From: Gerris lacustris
Lineage: Eukaryota; Arthropoda; Insecta; Hemiptera; Gerridae
Direction: 5' to 3'
Length of the DNA stretch: 64,000 nucleotides
Assembly (NCBI GenBank): GCA_951217055.1
Contig: OX578286.1
Location: forward strand, 35,496,345-35,560,344
Shown: one piece after another, positions 54,666 to 63,240 of the stretch
Numbering within the stretch: the stretch's first letter is position 1
Layout of the letters: the number at the start of each line of letters is the position of its first letter
The notes under the pieces: model-generated
Seen by the model: the letters and a program-made list of their open reading frames with translations, nothing else
What the model was told of the DNA's origin: nothing
The model's database searches: none
Made by a program: the position numbers and the translations under genes

Positions 54666-54900
54666 AAAAAAAAAAAAAAAAAAAAAAAATGGAGAGAGGA
54701 GCCGATAGAGCTCAAGATTTTTAACTTCTAGAATGTAGGGCCAACTAGGCAAGCAAAAATGTCGCTAGTAGAATGCCACCTACTGATCTAGTGGCTTTAT
54801 TTATTCTTTCCCTTACATAGGTTGGCCAATCTGAGCTGTCAGAGTAAACTCTAAAAGTAAGATTAGAGTAGGTGGTCAGACAGAGAATTGTTTAAGGTGA
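54666..54900. mobile_element. diverged relative of the 56579-56841 MITE, after an A-run
   Basis: An A24 run, then GGGCCAACTAGGCAAGCAAA, CTAGTGGCTTTATTTATTCT and GGTTGGCCAATCTGAGCTGT, collinear with the interior of 56579-56841. The 40-bp inverted ends are missing. On the minus strand the AATAAATAAAG at about 54793-54802 could act as a poly(A) signal for the gene to the right. Confidence 0.6.
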
Positions 54901-54911
54901 GGTGCACCTTA

Positions 54912-55188
54912 AGCCGGTCATACATGTTGTGGTGTACCTGACAGGTAAACCTGAACGGGTAACCTGTAAAAGTAAACCGATGAGTGTGTGCTAACATAAC
55001 TGCACAGTTATGTTAGCACACACGCATCGGTTCACCTGGACAGCTTACCTAAACAGGTTTACCTGTCAGGTATTCCAGCTTACCTAAACAGGTTTACCTG
55101 TCACATATTCCAGCTTACCTAAACAGGTTTACCTGTCAGGTATTCCAGCTTACCTAAACAGGTTTACCTGTCACATATATGGCCGCCT
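54912..55188. mobile_element. Harbinger-type MITE with internal ACCTGTCAGGT repeats
   Basis: Inverted ends AGCCGGTCATACATG / CATATATGGCCGCCT, flanked by TTA on both sides (54909-54911; 55189-55191). A central palindrome has arms GTGTGTGCTAACATAACTG. To its right lie three units of about 45 bp with AAACAGGTTTACCTGTCA and TATTCCAGCTTACCT. The ends resemble the Harbinger-like element at 43501 (AGGCGG). Confidence 0.78.
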
Positions 55189-55192
55189 TTAT

Positions 55193-55804
55193 AAATCTCA
55201 CTGTAAATGTAATAAGTAGCGATATGCCATGAGTTTCCTAGTTTATATGTACATTTTTATCACTTAAGATCACGTTGATGATGTAACACGTTCTGGGATC
55301 GTGCCCAACTACACTTATATCTATTTTTTATACCGAGGCCTACGGTTCAGATGCTTTCTAACCGGTTAGCTCTGCAGAGCGTGTCTGTATGACTCTATAC
55401 ATCCATTCCACTCTTTCCTACCTTTTTTCATTCTTCAGTTAATAAAAATTCTTCAGTTAATGCCCTACATTGGGCATTAAGCAATTGTTCGTCCGCCATC
55501 AAAGTGTACATTTTTCAACGGCTCTTTTTTTCCCTAGGTAATTCTACTTTTTTTTGTCAAAACAATATACCTTACTTCTAAAGCACAGTGTAAGTACGAT
55601 GACTGAATATTAGACATTATGTAGGTAAAGTAGTAATACATAGCACTAGTACTTTTATATACTTGCACCGAGACAATCGAGCAGGTAAAGTACTCACATT
55701 ATTAACTAAGATGTGTGAAAAGACACCACGTCGAGACGTGCAGGAGGACTTGATTTTCGGGAAGCGTAGAACTAACTAAACGAAGTGATGGTGCTGTAGT
55801 GAGG
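55193..55804 (-). other. probable 3' untranslated region of cue
   Basis: Follows the stop codon of the last cue exon on the minus strand. No splice acceptor or further conserved coding sequence was seen. No AATAAA is clear within it: the nearest is about 54800, so the 3' end is undetermined. Confidence 0.4.
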
Positions 55805-56045
55805 TTATAACGGAGGTCGTGTCGGCTCCGGTACTTCCATGTCGGCGATGAGAGATCGATGTTCAAAGTCACGATTATTTCTCGACCCAGGTGTCCTGAA
55901 CTCGGGTTCGTAGCAAGGTGTCTCACATATGTTCATGTTGCAGCAATTCTCGATATCTCCTATCTCACACTGATTCCTTTCCTGCTCCACTTTCCCCGCA
56001 ACTACACCTCTCTTTCCTCCTCCGGGTCCTTTGTTTACTGTATAC
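55805..56045 (-). CDS. cue: cueball-like protein, last coding exon (cytoplasmic tail)
   Basis: Begins after an acceptor (CTTTTCTAG) with one base that completes the Arg codon left by exon 58245-58424, then reads 79 residues to a TAA at 55805-55807. The tail is rich in Gly and Arg at first ([10 protein letters not shown]), then carries [18 protein letters not shown], which I recognise as the conserved C-terminal signature of insect Cueball. It ends [11 protein letters not shown]. The tail is cytosolic by topology. Cueball is a single-pass membrane protein linked to germ-line development and immunity in Drosophila. The role here is inferred from homology only. The plus-strand frame at 55859-56083 is a shadow. 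Confidence 0.85.
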
Positions 56046-56297
56046 CTAGAAAAGCCAAGAATTCATTTAATTATTATTTTTAAATATCAAAATTAATAAT
56101 CTAATCTGAATGAGATATAGTCAAGTAAACTATAAACAACCATATTACATTAAATTTAAGCAGTGCTTCTTATTTAATTTTTTTTTGCACAAAATTATTT
56201 ATTATTACAAAATTATTTATTATTAAAATTTATTACAAAATTATGTTATTTCCAAAGCTAGTTTTGGCTCTAAGCCAAAGTTAAATAAAAAACCTGG

Positions 56298-56360
56298 TAC
56301 TTTTTTAGATTGCTACTCATCCTGTTTTTTAAAAAGGGGAGTAACAATCTAAAGAAGTGT
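56298..56360. mobile_element. CTTCTTTAG MITE, minimal single-hairpin form (copy h)
   Basis: Only one hairpin: TACTTTTTTAGATTGCTACT, loop of T-run, GGGGAGTAACAATCTAAAGA. It equals the short right-hand hairpin of full-length copies. Confidence 0.85.
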
Positions 56361-56578
56361 CAAAAACCTGTCGAGGAGTCAAATGAGAGACTGAAATCAG
56401 AGTTATTCTTATATTCTTGGTAATACCTGGGTTTACAACACCAATAGATGTCACTTAAGTAGCTACTTACCCCTCCACTTCTCTAGAAATCAAACCCAAA
56501 CCACTAGTGTGAGTAAAAGAAGTGGAAATGAAGTTCTAGGTCTTCCTGGTGGTGATTACGTCATATTACAGTCTTCGC

Positions 56579-56841
56579 ACAACTAGAGTTAGCGCGTTGA
56601 CAGCGCGCGAAAAACTAGCAAATGGGAAGACGAGCCAATGAGAGCTTGAGATTTTCCCGGACAAAAGGTCGGGCCAACTAGGCAAAGATAAATGTCTCTA
56701 GTGGAGGGGAGAGGCCCTCTGGATAACAGTATAAGAAGGCTTCGTAGTGGCTTTATTTTTTCCCCCAGAGAGGTTGGCCAATCAGAGTGTCACTCAATTT
56801 CCCGCGCTGTCAACGCGTTAACTCTAGTTGTGCGAAGACTG
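56579..56841. mobile_element. TA-flanked MITE with 40-bp inverted ends
   Basis: CAGTCTTCGCACAACTAGAG at left, its inverse CTCTAGTTGTGCGAAGACTG at right, and the following 20 bp also inverted (one mismatch). TA on both sides (56577-56578; 56842-56843), as for Tc1/mariner-type elements. The interior contains GGTTGGCCAATCAGAG. Confidence 0.88.
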
Positions 56842-56906
56842 TAGATGAGTGTTCCGATATTTTTCCTCCTGTAGGTTTACTAATGCATTCATAGATATGC
56901 ATAAGA

Positions 56907-57123
56907 ACTTCTTTAGATTGTTACTCCCCTATAATATTTTTTAGAATATAAATGACTTTTAAAATAAGGGATGTTTAGTACAATGTTCTTTGGGACAAAG
57001 GAATATCACCCTTCTGTCTTTATAAGGGAAGTAACAGTCTAAAGAAGAACATCCCGTACACCTCCATTAGATTGTTACTTCTCTCTGTTTTTTTATAAGG
57101 GGAGTAACAATCTAAAGAAATGC
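56907..57123 (+). mobile_element. CTTCTTTAG MITE, copy i
   Basis: ACTTCTTTAGATTGTTACTC start. The core is shortened (TAAATAACTATTAAG missing). Inner pair AGTAACAGTCTAAAGAAG / CTCCATTAGATTGTTAC, end GTAACAATCTAAAGAAATGC. Confidence 0.88.
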
Positions 57124-57263
57124 ATCAACATGTACTCACTCCAACCACAGAAGGTGAAGCATTCGAACACTCATTGAATACAATCTGGTTACCATAGGAA
57201 GACCTAAAAATCCATGATATTATCAATAGGTGAAAGCCACCTAAGAAAAATAGAAGTTACATA

Positions 57264-58191
57264 CAGGGTGGCCACGATATGCTGGCTCACCCTGTTATCT
57301 CTTTTATTTTTGAAGATAGAGAAAAAATGTAAATGGTAACTCACCTTGGATTTTCACGTAGTCTTATAATGTGATTTCCAAAAATATTTTTATCTCATAG
57401 ATTCGGCGGTATCTCTCTCAACTTTGTAATTTTAAATGATAACCTATATTTTTTATATTTGTTTCTTAAATTAGATTGCTTTAGAAGAAAAATAAGCTTT
57501 GAATCAACAAAATCGATTGAGAATTGACGGAGATATTTAGTTTTCAATGTAACAAAAATGCTATTTTAGTATGTTAAGTACTGTAACAAAAAAATTGCAA
57601 ATTAAACGAAATGATCTTAATTATGTTAATTTCACTTATTTAGGTTAGTTGAATGCATTTACTGATCAAAAGTCAAACCTTTTTTCCATTCCTTTCCGAA
57701 ACTGTAGAGTAAAGGAAGGTGGTCGACACACTGATCAAAAGAGGTCCATACTAACGATGTTCCTGAATGGAATGGAATAAAGGTTTGACTTTTGGTCAGT
57801 AAATGCATTCAACTAACCTTAATAAGTGGAAAACAAAGTGAAATAAACAGAATTAAGATAATTTTTTTTTTTTTTTAATTTAGTATTTTACATACTTAGA
57901 TAGAATTTTTGTTATATTGAAAACTGAATATCTCTGTCAATTCTCAACCGATTTTGTTGATTCAAGGCTCATTTTTCTTCAAAAGCAATCTAATTTTAGA
58001 AAAAAATATAGGTTACCATTTAAGATTACAAAGTTGGCAGAGATAACGCCGAAACTATGAGATAAAAATATTTTTGGAACTAATATTATAAAACTACGTG
58101 AAAATCCAAGGTGAGTTACCATTTACATTTTTTCTCTTTCTTCAAAAATAAAGGAGATAACTGGGTGAGCCAGTTTATCGTGGCCACCCTG
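57264..58191. mobile_element. 928-bp long-inverted-repeat element in a cue intron
   Basis: Ends CAGGGTGGCCACGAT / ATCGTGGCCACCCTG with TA outside (57262-57263; 58192-58193). Arms of about 400 bp stay paired almost to the centre: GGTAACTCACCTTGGATTTT, GAATTGACGGAGATATT, GTCAAACCTTTTTTCCATTC are all mirrored. The TA duplication and CAGGGTG end point to a Tc1/mariner-type MITE. No coding sequence remains. Transcribed with the intron it would fold into a long hairpin. Confidence 0.88.
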
Positions 58192-58244
58192 TATAAAAAT
58201 GGTGAAACTGAAAAGATTATTAAATTTAAAAGCAATATTGTTAC

Positions 58245-58424
58245 CTTCTTCTAAGTTTAGGTCTCTTGGAGAGTGTGTGACTCCTGAATGCCAACGCTAC
58301 GGTAGCCAGAAGCAGTACAACACATACTACACTAAGGCAGATAGTATCTAGTCTCCAGAAAGTAACGCCACCTCCCAGCAATGATTCCTCTTCTTCTGAT
58401 GCTTGTCTCTCACCATAAATACAC
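58245..58424 (-). CDS. cue: cueball-like protein, transmembrane exon
   Basis: Bounded by acceptor ATATGTGCAG and donor AAG|GTAACA on the minus strand. Its first base completes an Arg codon and two bases are left over for the next exon, so phase agrees on both sides. It encodes CIYGERQ, an acidic stretch (SEEEESLL), then FWRLDTICLSVVCVVLLLA and TVALAF, a single hydrophobic helix of about 23 residues, followed by a basic stop-transfer segment (RSHTLSKRPKLRR). This places the EGF and propeller domains outside the cell and the tail inside. Confidence 0.88.
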
Positions 58425-58671
58425 CTGCACATATAATTTTATATCAACAATCACAAAGTACACATTGGAATCTCGGAATTAAATTGTCTGTCTTCGACTG
58501 AGACATATAAAATAATTAGAGCAAACAACAACTAGAACCGCACCGCCACACTTAAGAACAATAGACAAACAGTTATATAAACTTAACTTAAAAACGAGCT
58601 ATAAGACATAAACTAATCAAAAAAAATAATCGGCACACCTAAAGACAAACTAGATGAAGACATAAACTATA

Positions 58672-59110
58672 AACAGGTCAAGCGTGTACTAGTCAGCACA
58701 CAGCGAGGGTCCGTAGACCACACTGTATAATGTTTAACTGTAAAATGTATAAAAAGTGTTTTTTTTTAATGCTAAAAAGCTTACTTTGAACTATCCTAAG
58801 GGTCTGATATTCTCAAAACACATAAACAAACTTCTGATAAAGTATTTTTTTTGCCACTCAACCGGACTACAACCATATAAATACATCAAAAAGACCATAA
58901 TTATAAAAAAAAAAAAAAAAAATTATTTTGTCAATAAAAAATAAAATAATATTTTTTTCGAAATTTCCAAAAAGTGGTTGGTATCTTTACTTTTGAGAAT
59001 GTTCAGGAATTTTTTCAGATTTTTTGCACTTCACATAAGCGAGATAGAGGGGGGGGGGACACGTTTCACAACCACTTCAAACTTGCCTACGCTTGCCCTA
59101 TCAAAGTTAA
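58672..59110 (-). mobile_element. AGGGTCCGTAGGC repeat element, truncated copy 3
   Basis: Reversed: AAACAGGTCAAGCGTG, CAGCACACAGCGAGGGTCCG, TAAAGTATTTTTTTTGCCAC, then GAATGTTCAGGAATTTTTTC and a G9 run at 59050. The remaining 5' half is absent after TTGCCCTATCAAAGTTAAAA. Confidence 0.8.
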
Positions 59111-59694
59111 AACCAACAATAACAGCATAGAACTTATCAACACTTGTAACAAGTGTAAGAAGTTAGAACAATAGTAAGAATTTAGATCTGTTAGAACAAT
59201 TAGAAAGAAACAAGAGCCTTTCAAAATTATAATATAGGCAGTTTCAACGAAAAAAAAACACACTTCAATTTATCACCCTTAGTCGAACCTATTTATATGA
59301 ATAGGTTTAAGGTATAGGTTTATCTTAAACAAGCATAACAAACGAGTCCTCAATTCGGAAATATGGTTTAATTTTATGTCAATCATAGGTAAAGTGAATT
59401 ATTGCAAAATTTTAATTTATTTTTTGTTTAAATTATTTTAATATTTGTAAGGCAATTGGGTGAAAACCAACCACCTCTCACACCATCCTAATAACCAACC
59501 CTATAAACCTTTGTTCCTCAACAAAAAAAGATAATTCCTCATTTTCTGGCACACCTCAAATATCACCCTCCCAAAACTCTTTCTACACCTGGTACTTGTT
59601 CATTAATACCAAGCCTGGCTTATAAAAATTAAAATTACACTTACGATAACTGGGGGTAGTCATAACAGTTCTGAATTTTTATATATTTTATCGG
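59111..59694. other. cue intron, no recognised feature
   Basis: AT-rich intronic sequence without recognised repeats. A CACCACTTGTAACAAGTGT-like short palindrome lies near 59138-59160. Confidence 0.4.
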
Positions 59695-59930
59695 AACTTC
59701 TTTAGATTGTTACTCCTCTTATAAAAACAAGAAGCAGATGGGAGTAACAATCGAAGAAGGTGTACGGAATGTTCTTCTTCAGACTGTTACTCCCCTTATC
59801 GAAACAGAAGTGGGATATTCCCTTGTCCCAAAGTACATTGGACTAAACATCCCTTCATCTTAATAGTAATTTAGTCAATGTCATTTTTATTCTAAAACAA
59901 CATAGGGGAGTCACAATATGAACAAGTACC
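59695..59930 (-). mobile_element. CTTCTTTAG MITE, copy j
   Basis: AACTTCTTTAGATTGTTACT, GGGAGTAACAATCGAAGAAG, CTTCTTCAGACTGTTACTCC, core GTACATTGGACTAAACATCC, end AGTCACAATATGAACAAG (diverged). Confidence 0.87.
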
Positions 59931-60107
59931 ATTTTATTTATGGTTTGACAATATATTGATTAATTAAACTAGTAATAGAGTTTGCTTTTTATAACAACCT
60001 TTACTGGTTTACCATCATTAATAATAAATACCATAAAATCTCAATTAATACACAATTAACCTCATGAAATAATTAGAGAGCAAATCGGTTTTAAAAATTG
60101 CTCACTT

Positions 60108-60365
60108 ATATGTTTTGGATGGCTGGATTGGACACATCTTCAGGAGGTCTGAAAACAACATCAGTCAACATGCCCTGAAATAAAACCCGCAGGGGGAAAG
60201 AAAACCTGGTAGACCAAGAACAACCAACCTGGAGGAGGATGGTGGAGAAGAAGGCAAGACATGGGGAGAGCTGAAAAAAATTGCCCAAAATCGAGCTAGG
60301 TGGAAATCCTTTATTTGCAGCCCTACGTCTCCCAAGTGATAAAAGGAAAGATGATGATGATGTGT
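60108..60365 (+). pseudogene. 3' end of a non-LTR retrotransposon (RTE/Jockey-like ORF tail)
   Basis: Plus strand, antisense to cue, in its intron. One frame reads GWIGHIFRR, then ENNISQHALK, a stop, NPQGERKPGRPRTT, then EEGKTWGELKKIAQNRARWK and SFIC. GH-LRM, Q-AL-W-P-G-R-RGRP-TTW, and EL-A-DR-RWR are the standard C-terminal blocks of many insect LINE reverse transcriptase ORFs. The Trp expected after RPRTT is displaced by a small insertion and there is one internal stop. A (GAT)n tail at 60350-60362 is the sort of microsatellite that ends RTE-type elements. 5'-truncated and dead. Confidence 0.82.
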
Positions 60366-60397
60366 TATGATAATATGTTAGATAAAGGTTGAAATAC

Positions 60398-60606
60398 CTG
60401 CAACTTTGGTAGAGGAAGGTATCTGAGATCGAGTCAGCATCCTGGCAGTATACTGAACACAGCCTTCTCTCGTACTGACACTGATCTCCCAGGTAACCAT
60501 CCTTACACGTGCAGATAGGGGAGTCTTCTAACACCATACTGCAGTTGCCCTTGTGAAGACAATATCCCTCTGGGCATTTAGCTTTCTGACTAGACCTGGC
60601 CTCTTC
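60398..60606 (-). CDS. cue: cueball-like protein, EGF exon
   Basis: Acceptor GATTTGATGCAG and donor TTGCAG|GTATTT on the minus strand. The exon starts in phase 0 and ends with two bases of an Arg codon. After EEARSSQKAK comes an EGF domain with six cysteines (CPEGYC, GNC, SPICTC, GDQC) and the typical Gly-Tyr before the last cysteine. A second cysteine group (LCSVYC, SCRC) spans the exon junction and looks like a second, shorter EGF-like module. The domains are extracellular. The frame continues upstream and downstream into intron, which is not coding. Confidence 0.88.
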
Positions 60607-61189
60607 CTGCATCAAATCATAAACAAAATAATAATATAAACACCACATCACTAAAAACAAATACTATTTTAAGGAAATCATGCTTCTCTTTTGAAATGCT
60701 AGAGAAAATGGCACATCGTTAAAACAGTTCTTGAAAAGAACGGACAAAATTAATTTGATAATTGAAAAATTTGGAAAGCAATTGCCTCTCTTATTAAGGT
60801 AACCCAGCAGAAAATTAATTATTTTTTCAAACCAATGAATGTAAGTACACACAATGACATCTTTTTTTTTATAAAAACCTACGTTTACAGCTTTACGTTT
60901 TTTTTGTGTATAACGAGGCATCGCTTAGCTCTATTATTGAAGTGAGCGTATAGTAATAAATATGAATTGAATATTGAGAAAATAGATAATCATGATGAGT
61001 TGATAGATAAAGAGTATGATTGTAATAAAGAGTCTAGTAGTGGGGAAGACCCTGCATTTTTACTTTTCTACTAAATACACACTTGGGACATTTCCTTTTC
61101 AACTATTATAAATAGGATTTGATCATATTTGCATATTTTTTTCCTGAATAGTACTCATCATTTTCACCTTTCTGGGACCAACAGAATTT
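60607..61189. other. cue intron, no recognised feature
   Basis: AT-rich. The minus-strand frame 60664-60921 has a basic start but no recognisable domain or splice signals and is judged random. Confidence 0.4.
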
Positions 61190-62130
61190 AAATTTATCGA
61201 GCATATAAATGCATAAAACCGCTGTTTTCAGAAAAGCATATAAATGCATATTCTTGTGGTTTTTCGTCTAAATACTTTGTTTTTATTTAAATTCTCTCCC
61301 CCCCCCCCCCCCCCCCTTCGAGCCCTGAGCACCACGAAGAATGAAGGACGTGATGTCATGCTTGAATTTCATAAAAGCCTACATGAGCGTCATTTCTGAG
61401 GTCATCCTAAAGTTGGGATCTCGAGGGATGGAGTTGTTTGAAGTGGTCACTACACTAAACGAAGTCATCAAAAAAGGCAACTCATGGCCTGGAGAGACTG
61501 GAAAAACTATGAAAAAAAAAGTTAGAGTTCGAGCTGGCAAAAAATCCCAGTTGGAGAGGATTGGACTTGGGGAAAATGCTGCGTGGTGAGTCAGCAATGT
61601 CAGACGATTTTCCAAATTTCTCTGCACAAGATGCAGCATCAGTTAAGTATTTACCTCTCGTTTCAATTGACATCGAAAGATTTTACTAGCCAATTTAAGA
61701 AAATCACTTCAAAGTGAAAATATAGAAAAAATCTTGATGTACAGACCAAAACCAATCTACTTCATTGACTCAACTAATACCGAACATTTTGAAAATAAAC
61801 TTTTAAACTATAACTTTTACATAAAAAATTCTCATACATATACTTGAAACTTGTGGATATAGCAGTGTATCAATTTGAAAATAATACTCGTATATAAACA
61901 TATACGATTTTTTTTTTAAGATATATGAATAAAAAGATTAAGATATAAAGATATACGAAGATTTTTTCATTTCACTGTCCTCTCTATAGTTTTAAACAGT
62001 GTTATTCAAACAGATTCTGCATATTTAACAGCATATTTTGGGTTGTTCGAGCATATCTATCGAGCATAAAACAGGTGGTTTTTGAGCATATCTGGAGATT
62101 TTATCGAGCATATCGATCCGAGCCCTAATT
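61190..62130 (+). mobile_element. hAT remnant (CGGBP1-like subgroup) in a cue intron
   Basis: Near both ends occur short motifs TCGAGCATATAAATGCATA, AAAGCATATAAATGCATATT (61197-61252), and GAGCATATCTATCGAGCATA, ATCGAGCATATCGATCCGAG (62048-62125), in a subterminal arrangement. GAGCCCTGAG at about 61320 and CGAGCCCTAA at 62118 may be an insertion junction and terminus. A C19 run is at 61298-61316. The decayed transposase tail inside is the main evidence. Confidence 0.6.
61341..61782 (+). pseudogene. hAT transposase C-terminal remnant (CGGBP1-like)
   Basis: The first frame (61341-61589) reads EVILKLGSRGMELFEVV and LNEVI, like the helix ahead of the hAT dimerisation domain. A shift leads to DDFPNFSAQDAASVKYLPLV, SIDIER, a stop or shift, SQFKKI, a shift, and LQSENIEKILMY. 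These parallel the FKYAPITS-DVERSFS-YK-IL-D-R-F-ENL-KYL order of CGGBP1-like hAT proteins. At least two frameshifts and one stop make it non-functional. Antisense to cue. Confidence 0.72.
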
Positions 62131-62339
62131 ATAAATGTATCACTTCACTACACAAAAACTTCTGTTTGTATCATGTTGAAATTTCACATGCCTGTTTCAA
62201 TTGTACTTAAGACGATTTACATGAAGTTTCTAAAATCATTACATTAGAACGTAAGATATTGGTAAAAACATTGTTTTCTCTATTTCAAATGTTTAGGTCC
62301 GCTTTAATAGTTTTATTAAGAAATTGATTTTGTAAAAAA

Positions 62340-62590
62340 ATGTTTGACTCATCGAATAGGTGATGATAGAAATTTTTTTCCGTCCTGAAATTCCAATTAT
62401 ACATTTAAAGATCAATTTTACGTGAGTGTTATACGCTATCTCTTGGATGGATAACGCTGTCTAACGAACTTAGCCTGAGCATTAGTAAAAGAAACATGTA
62501 AACCAAATTTCAACAAAATCGGTTAAGTTTTATTCACATTATCGTCAGACACAAAAACGTTACTGACAGACAGATAAATGGGATTCATCA
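62340..62590 (+). repeat. fragment of the ACGCGAGCGTTGCGCGTGAA family
   Basis: TTGACTCATCGAATAGGTGA, CGTGAGTGTTATACGC, GATAACGCTGTCTAACGAAC, GCCTGAGCATTAGTAAAAGA, AACCAAATTTCAACAAAATC match 40985-41190. The GACAGAC end is reduced to GACAGACAGAT. Confidence 0.7.
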
Positions 62591-62639
62591 TTCATAAAAC
62601 GAACTTTCATCAAAAAAAGACAAACTTAAGCCCATAATA

Positions 62640-62840
62640 GTCTGTAATAATAAGGTTATACTGCATACACTCTTAGCAGTTAATCAGGTAGCAGTCTGAG
62701 GTTCTACTGTATACACTTAAAGCAGTTAATCAGGTGGCAGTCAGAGGTTCTACTGTATAAACTTTTAGCAGTAAATCAGATGGCAGTCTGAGGTTCTACT
62801 GTATACACTTATAGCAGTCAATCAAGGTGGCAGTCTCAAA
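62640..62840. repeat. 50-55-bp minisatellite in a cue intron
   Basis: Three and a half units with GAGGTTCTACTGTATACACT and AGCAGTTAATCAGGTGGCAG. Confidence 0.88.
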
Positions 62841-62866
62841 AAAGTTTTACAGAATCTTGAAACCAC

Positions 62867-62950
62867 TTATATTTATTACTAAAATATCATAGAAAGCTGT
62901 ATGGCTGTACTTTCCTTCTATCTTACATTAAGTAATTTTTATTCTAGCAA
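62867..62950. repeat. direct repeat flanking a cue exon, left copy
   Basis: TATTTATTACTAAAATATCA, TAGAAAGCTGTATGGCTGTA and CCTTCTATCTTACATTAAGT recur in the same orientation at 63302-63385, about 435 bp away, on the other side of exon 62990-63240. Confidence 0.8.
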
Positions 62951-62989
62951 CATGCAGAGTATCAATTAAACCTATTTGTTGGGTTTTAC

Positions 62990-63240
62990 CTGTTGCTTAA
63001 GGTGTATGATATTCGAGCAAGCGACAGGGTCGAGCTTTGTATCTTGCCTCATGGCAACAAGACCCGAAGGCGCCGATTCCTTGTACTTTTTGACTAGAAT
63101 AGGTTTTACGTCGCTGGACCCTCCCAGCTCAAGACTCCACACAGCCTCGAGAAACCTGTCGGTCCAATATAGTTTCTCTCCCGGCACTACAGCAACCGAT
63201 ATCGGCTGCTGACGACTAGATTTCACCAATATCTCCCTAC
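62990..63240 (-). CDS. cue: cueball-like protein, exon with the end of the YWTD beta-propeller
   Basis: Acceptor TTTATTTTAG and donor CAACAG|GTAAAA on the minus strand. It starts with two bases of a split codon and ends in phase 0, matching exon 60398-60606. The 83 codons read REILVKSSRQQPISVAVV, then GEKLYWTDRFLEAVWSLEL, a YWTD-type blade with the Tyr-Trp-Thr-Asp core, then KYKESAPSGLVAMRQ and DPVACSNIIHLKQQ. This is the closing part of an LDL-receptor class B propeller, with the ACSNI segment just before the EGF region. Earlier blades and the signal peptide are encoded beyond position 64000. Confidence 0.87.

Larger units (their letters stand above)
56046..58244 (-). other. cue intron, filled with MITEs
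   Basis: GT at 58244-58243 and AG at 56047-56046 on the minus strand. It contains a hairpin MITE (56298), a TA-flanked MITE (56579), a CTTCTTTAG MITE (56907) and a 928-bp long-inverted-repeat element (57264). These make up roughly two thirds of the intron. Confidence 0.8.

Noticed and set aside
55859..56083. Plus-strand ORF of 74 codons
   Set aside because: It is the shadow of the last cue exon on the minus strand.
60106..60397. Continuation of the EGF reading frame as coding sequence to 60106
   Set aside because: A good splice donor at 60397-60396 with matching phase to the next exon ends the coding part. The rest overlaps a LINE tail on the opposite strand.
61379..61673. Minus-strand ORFs opposite the hAT remnant
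   Set aside because: Shadows of the plus-strand transposase remnant. They have no splice context fitting cue, and no domain.
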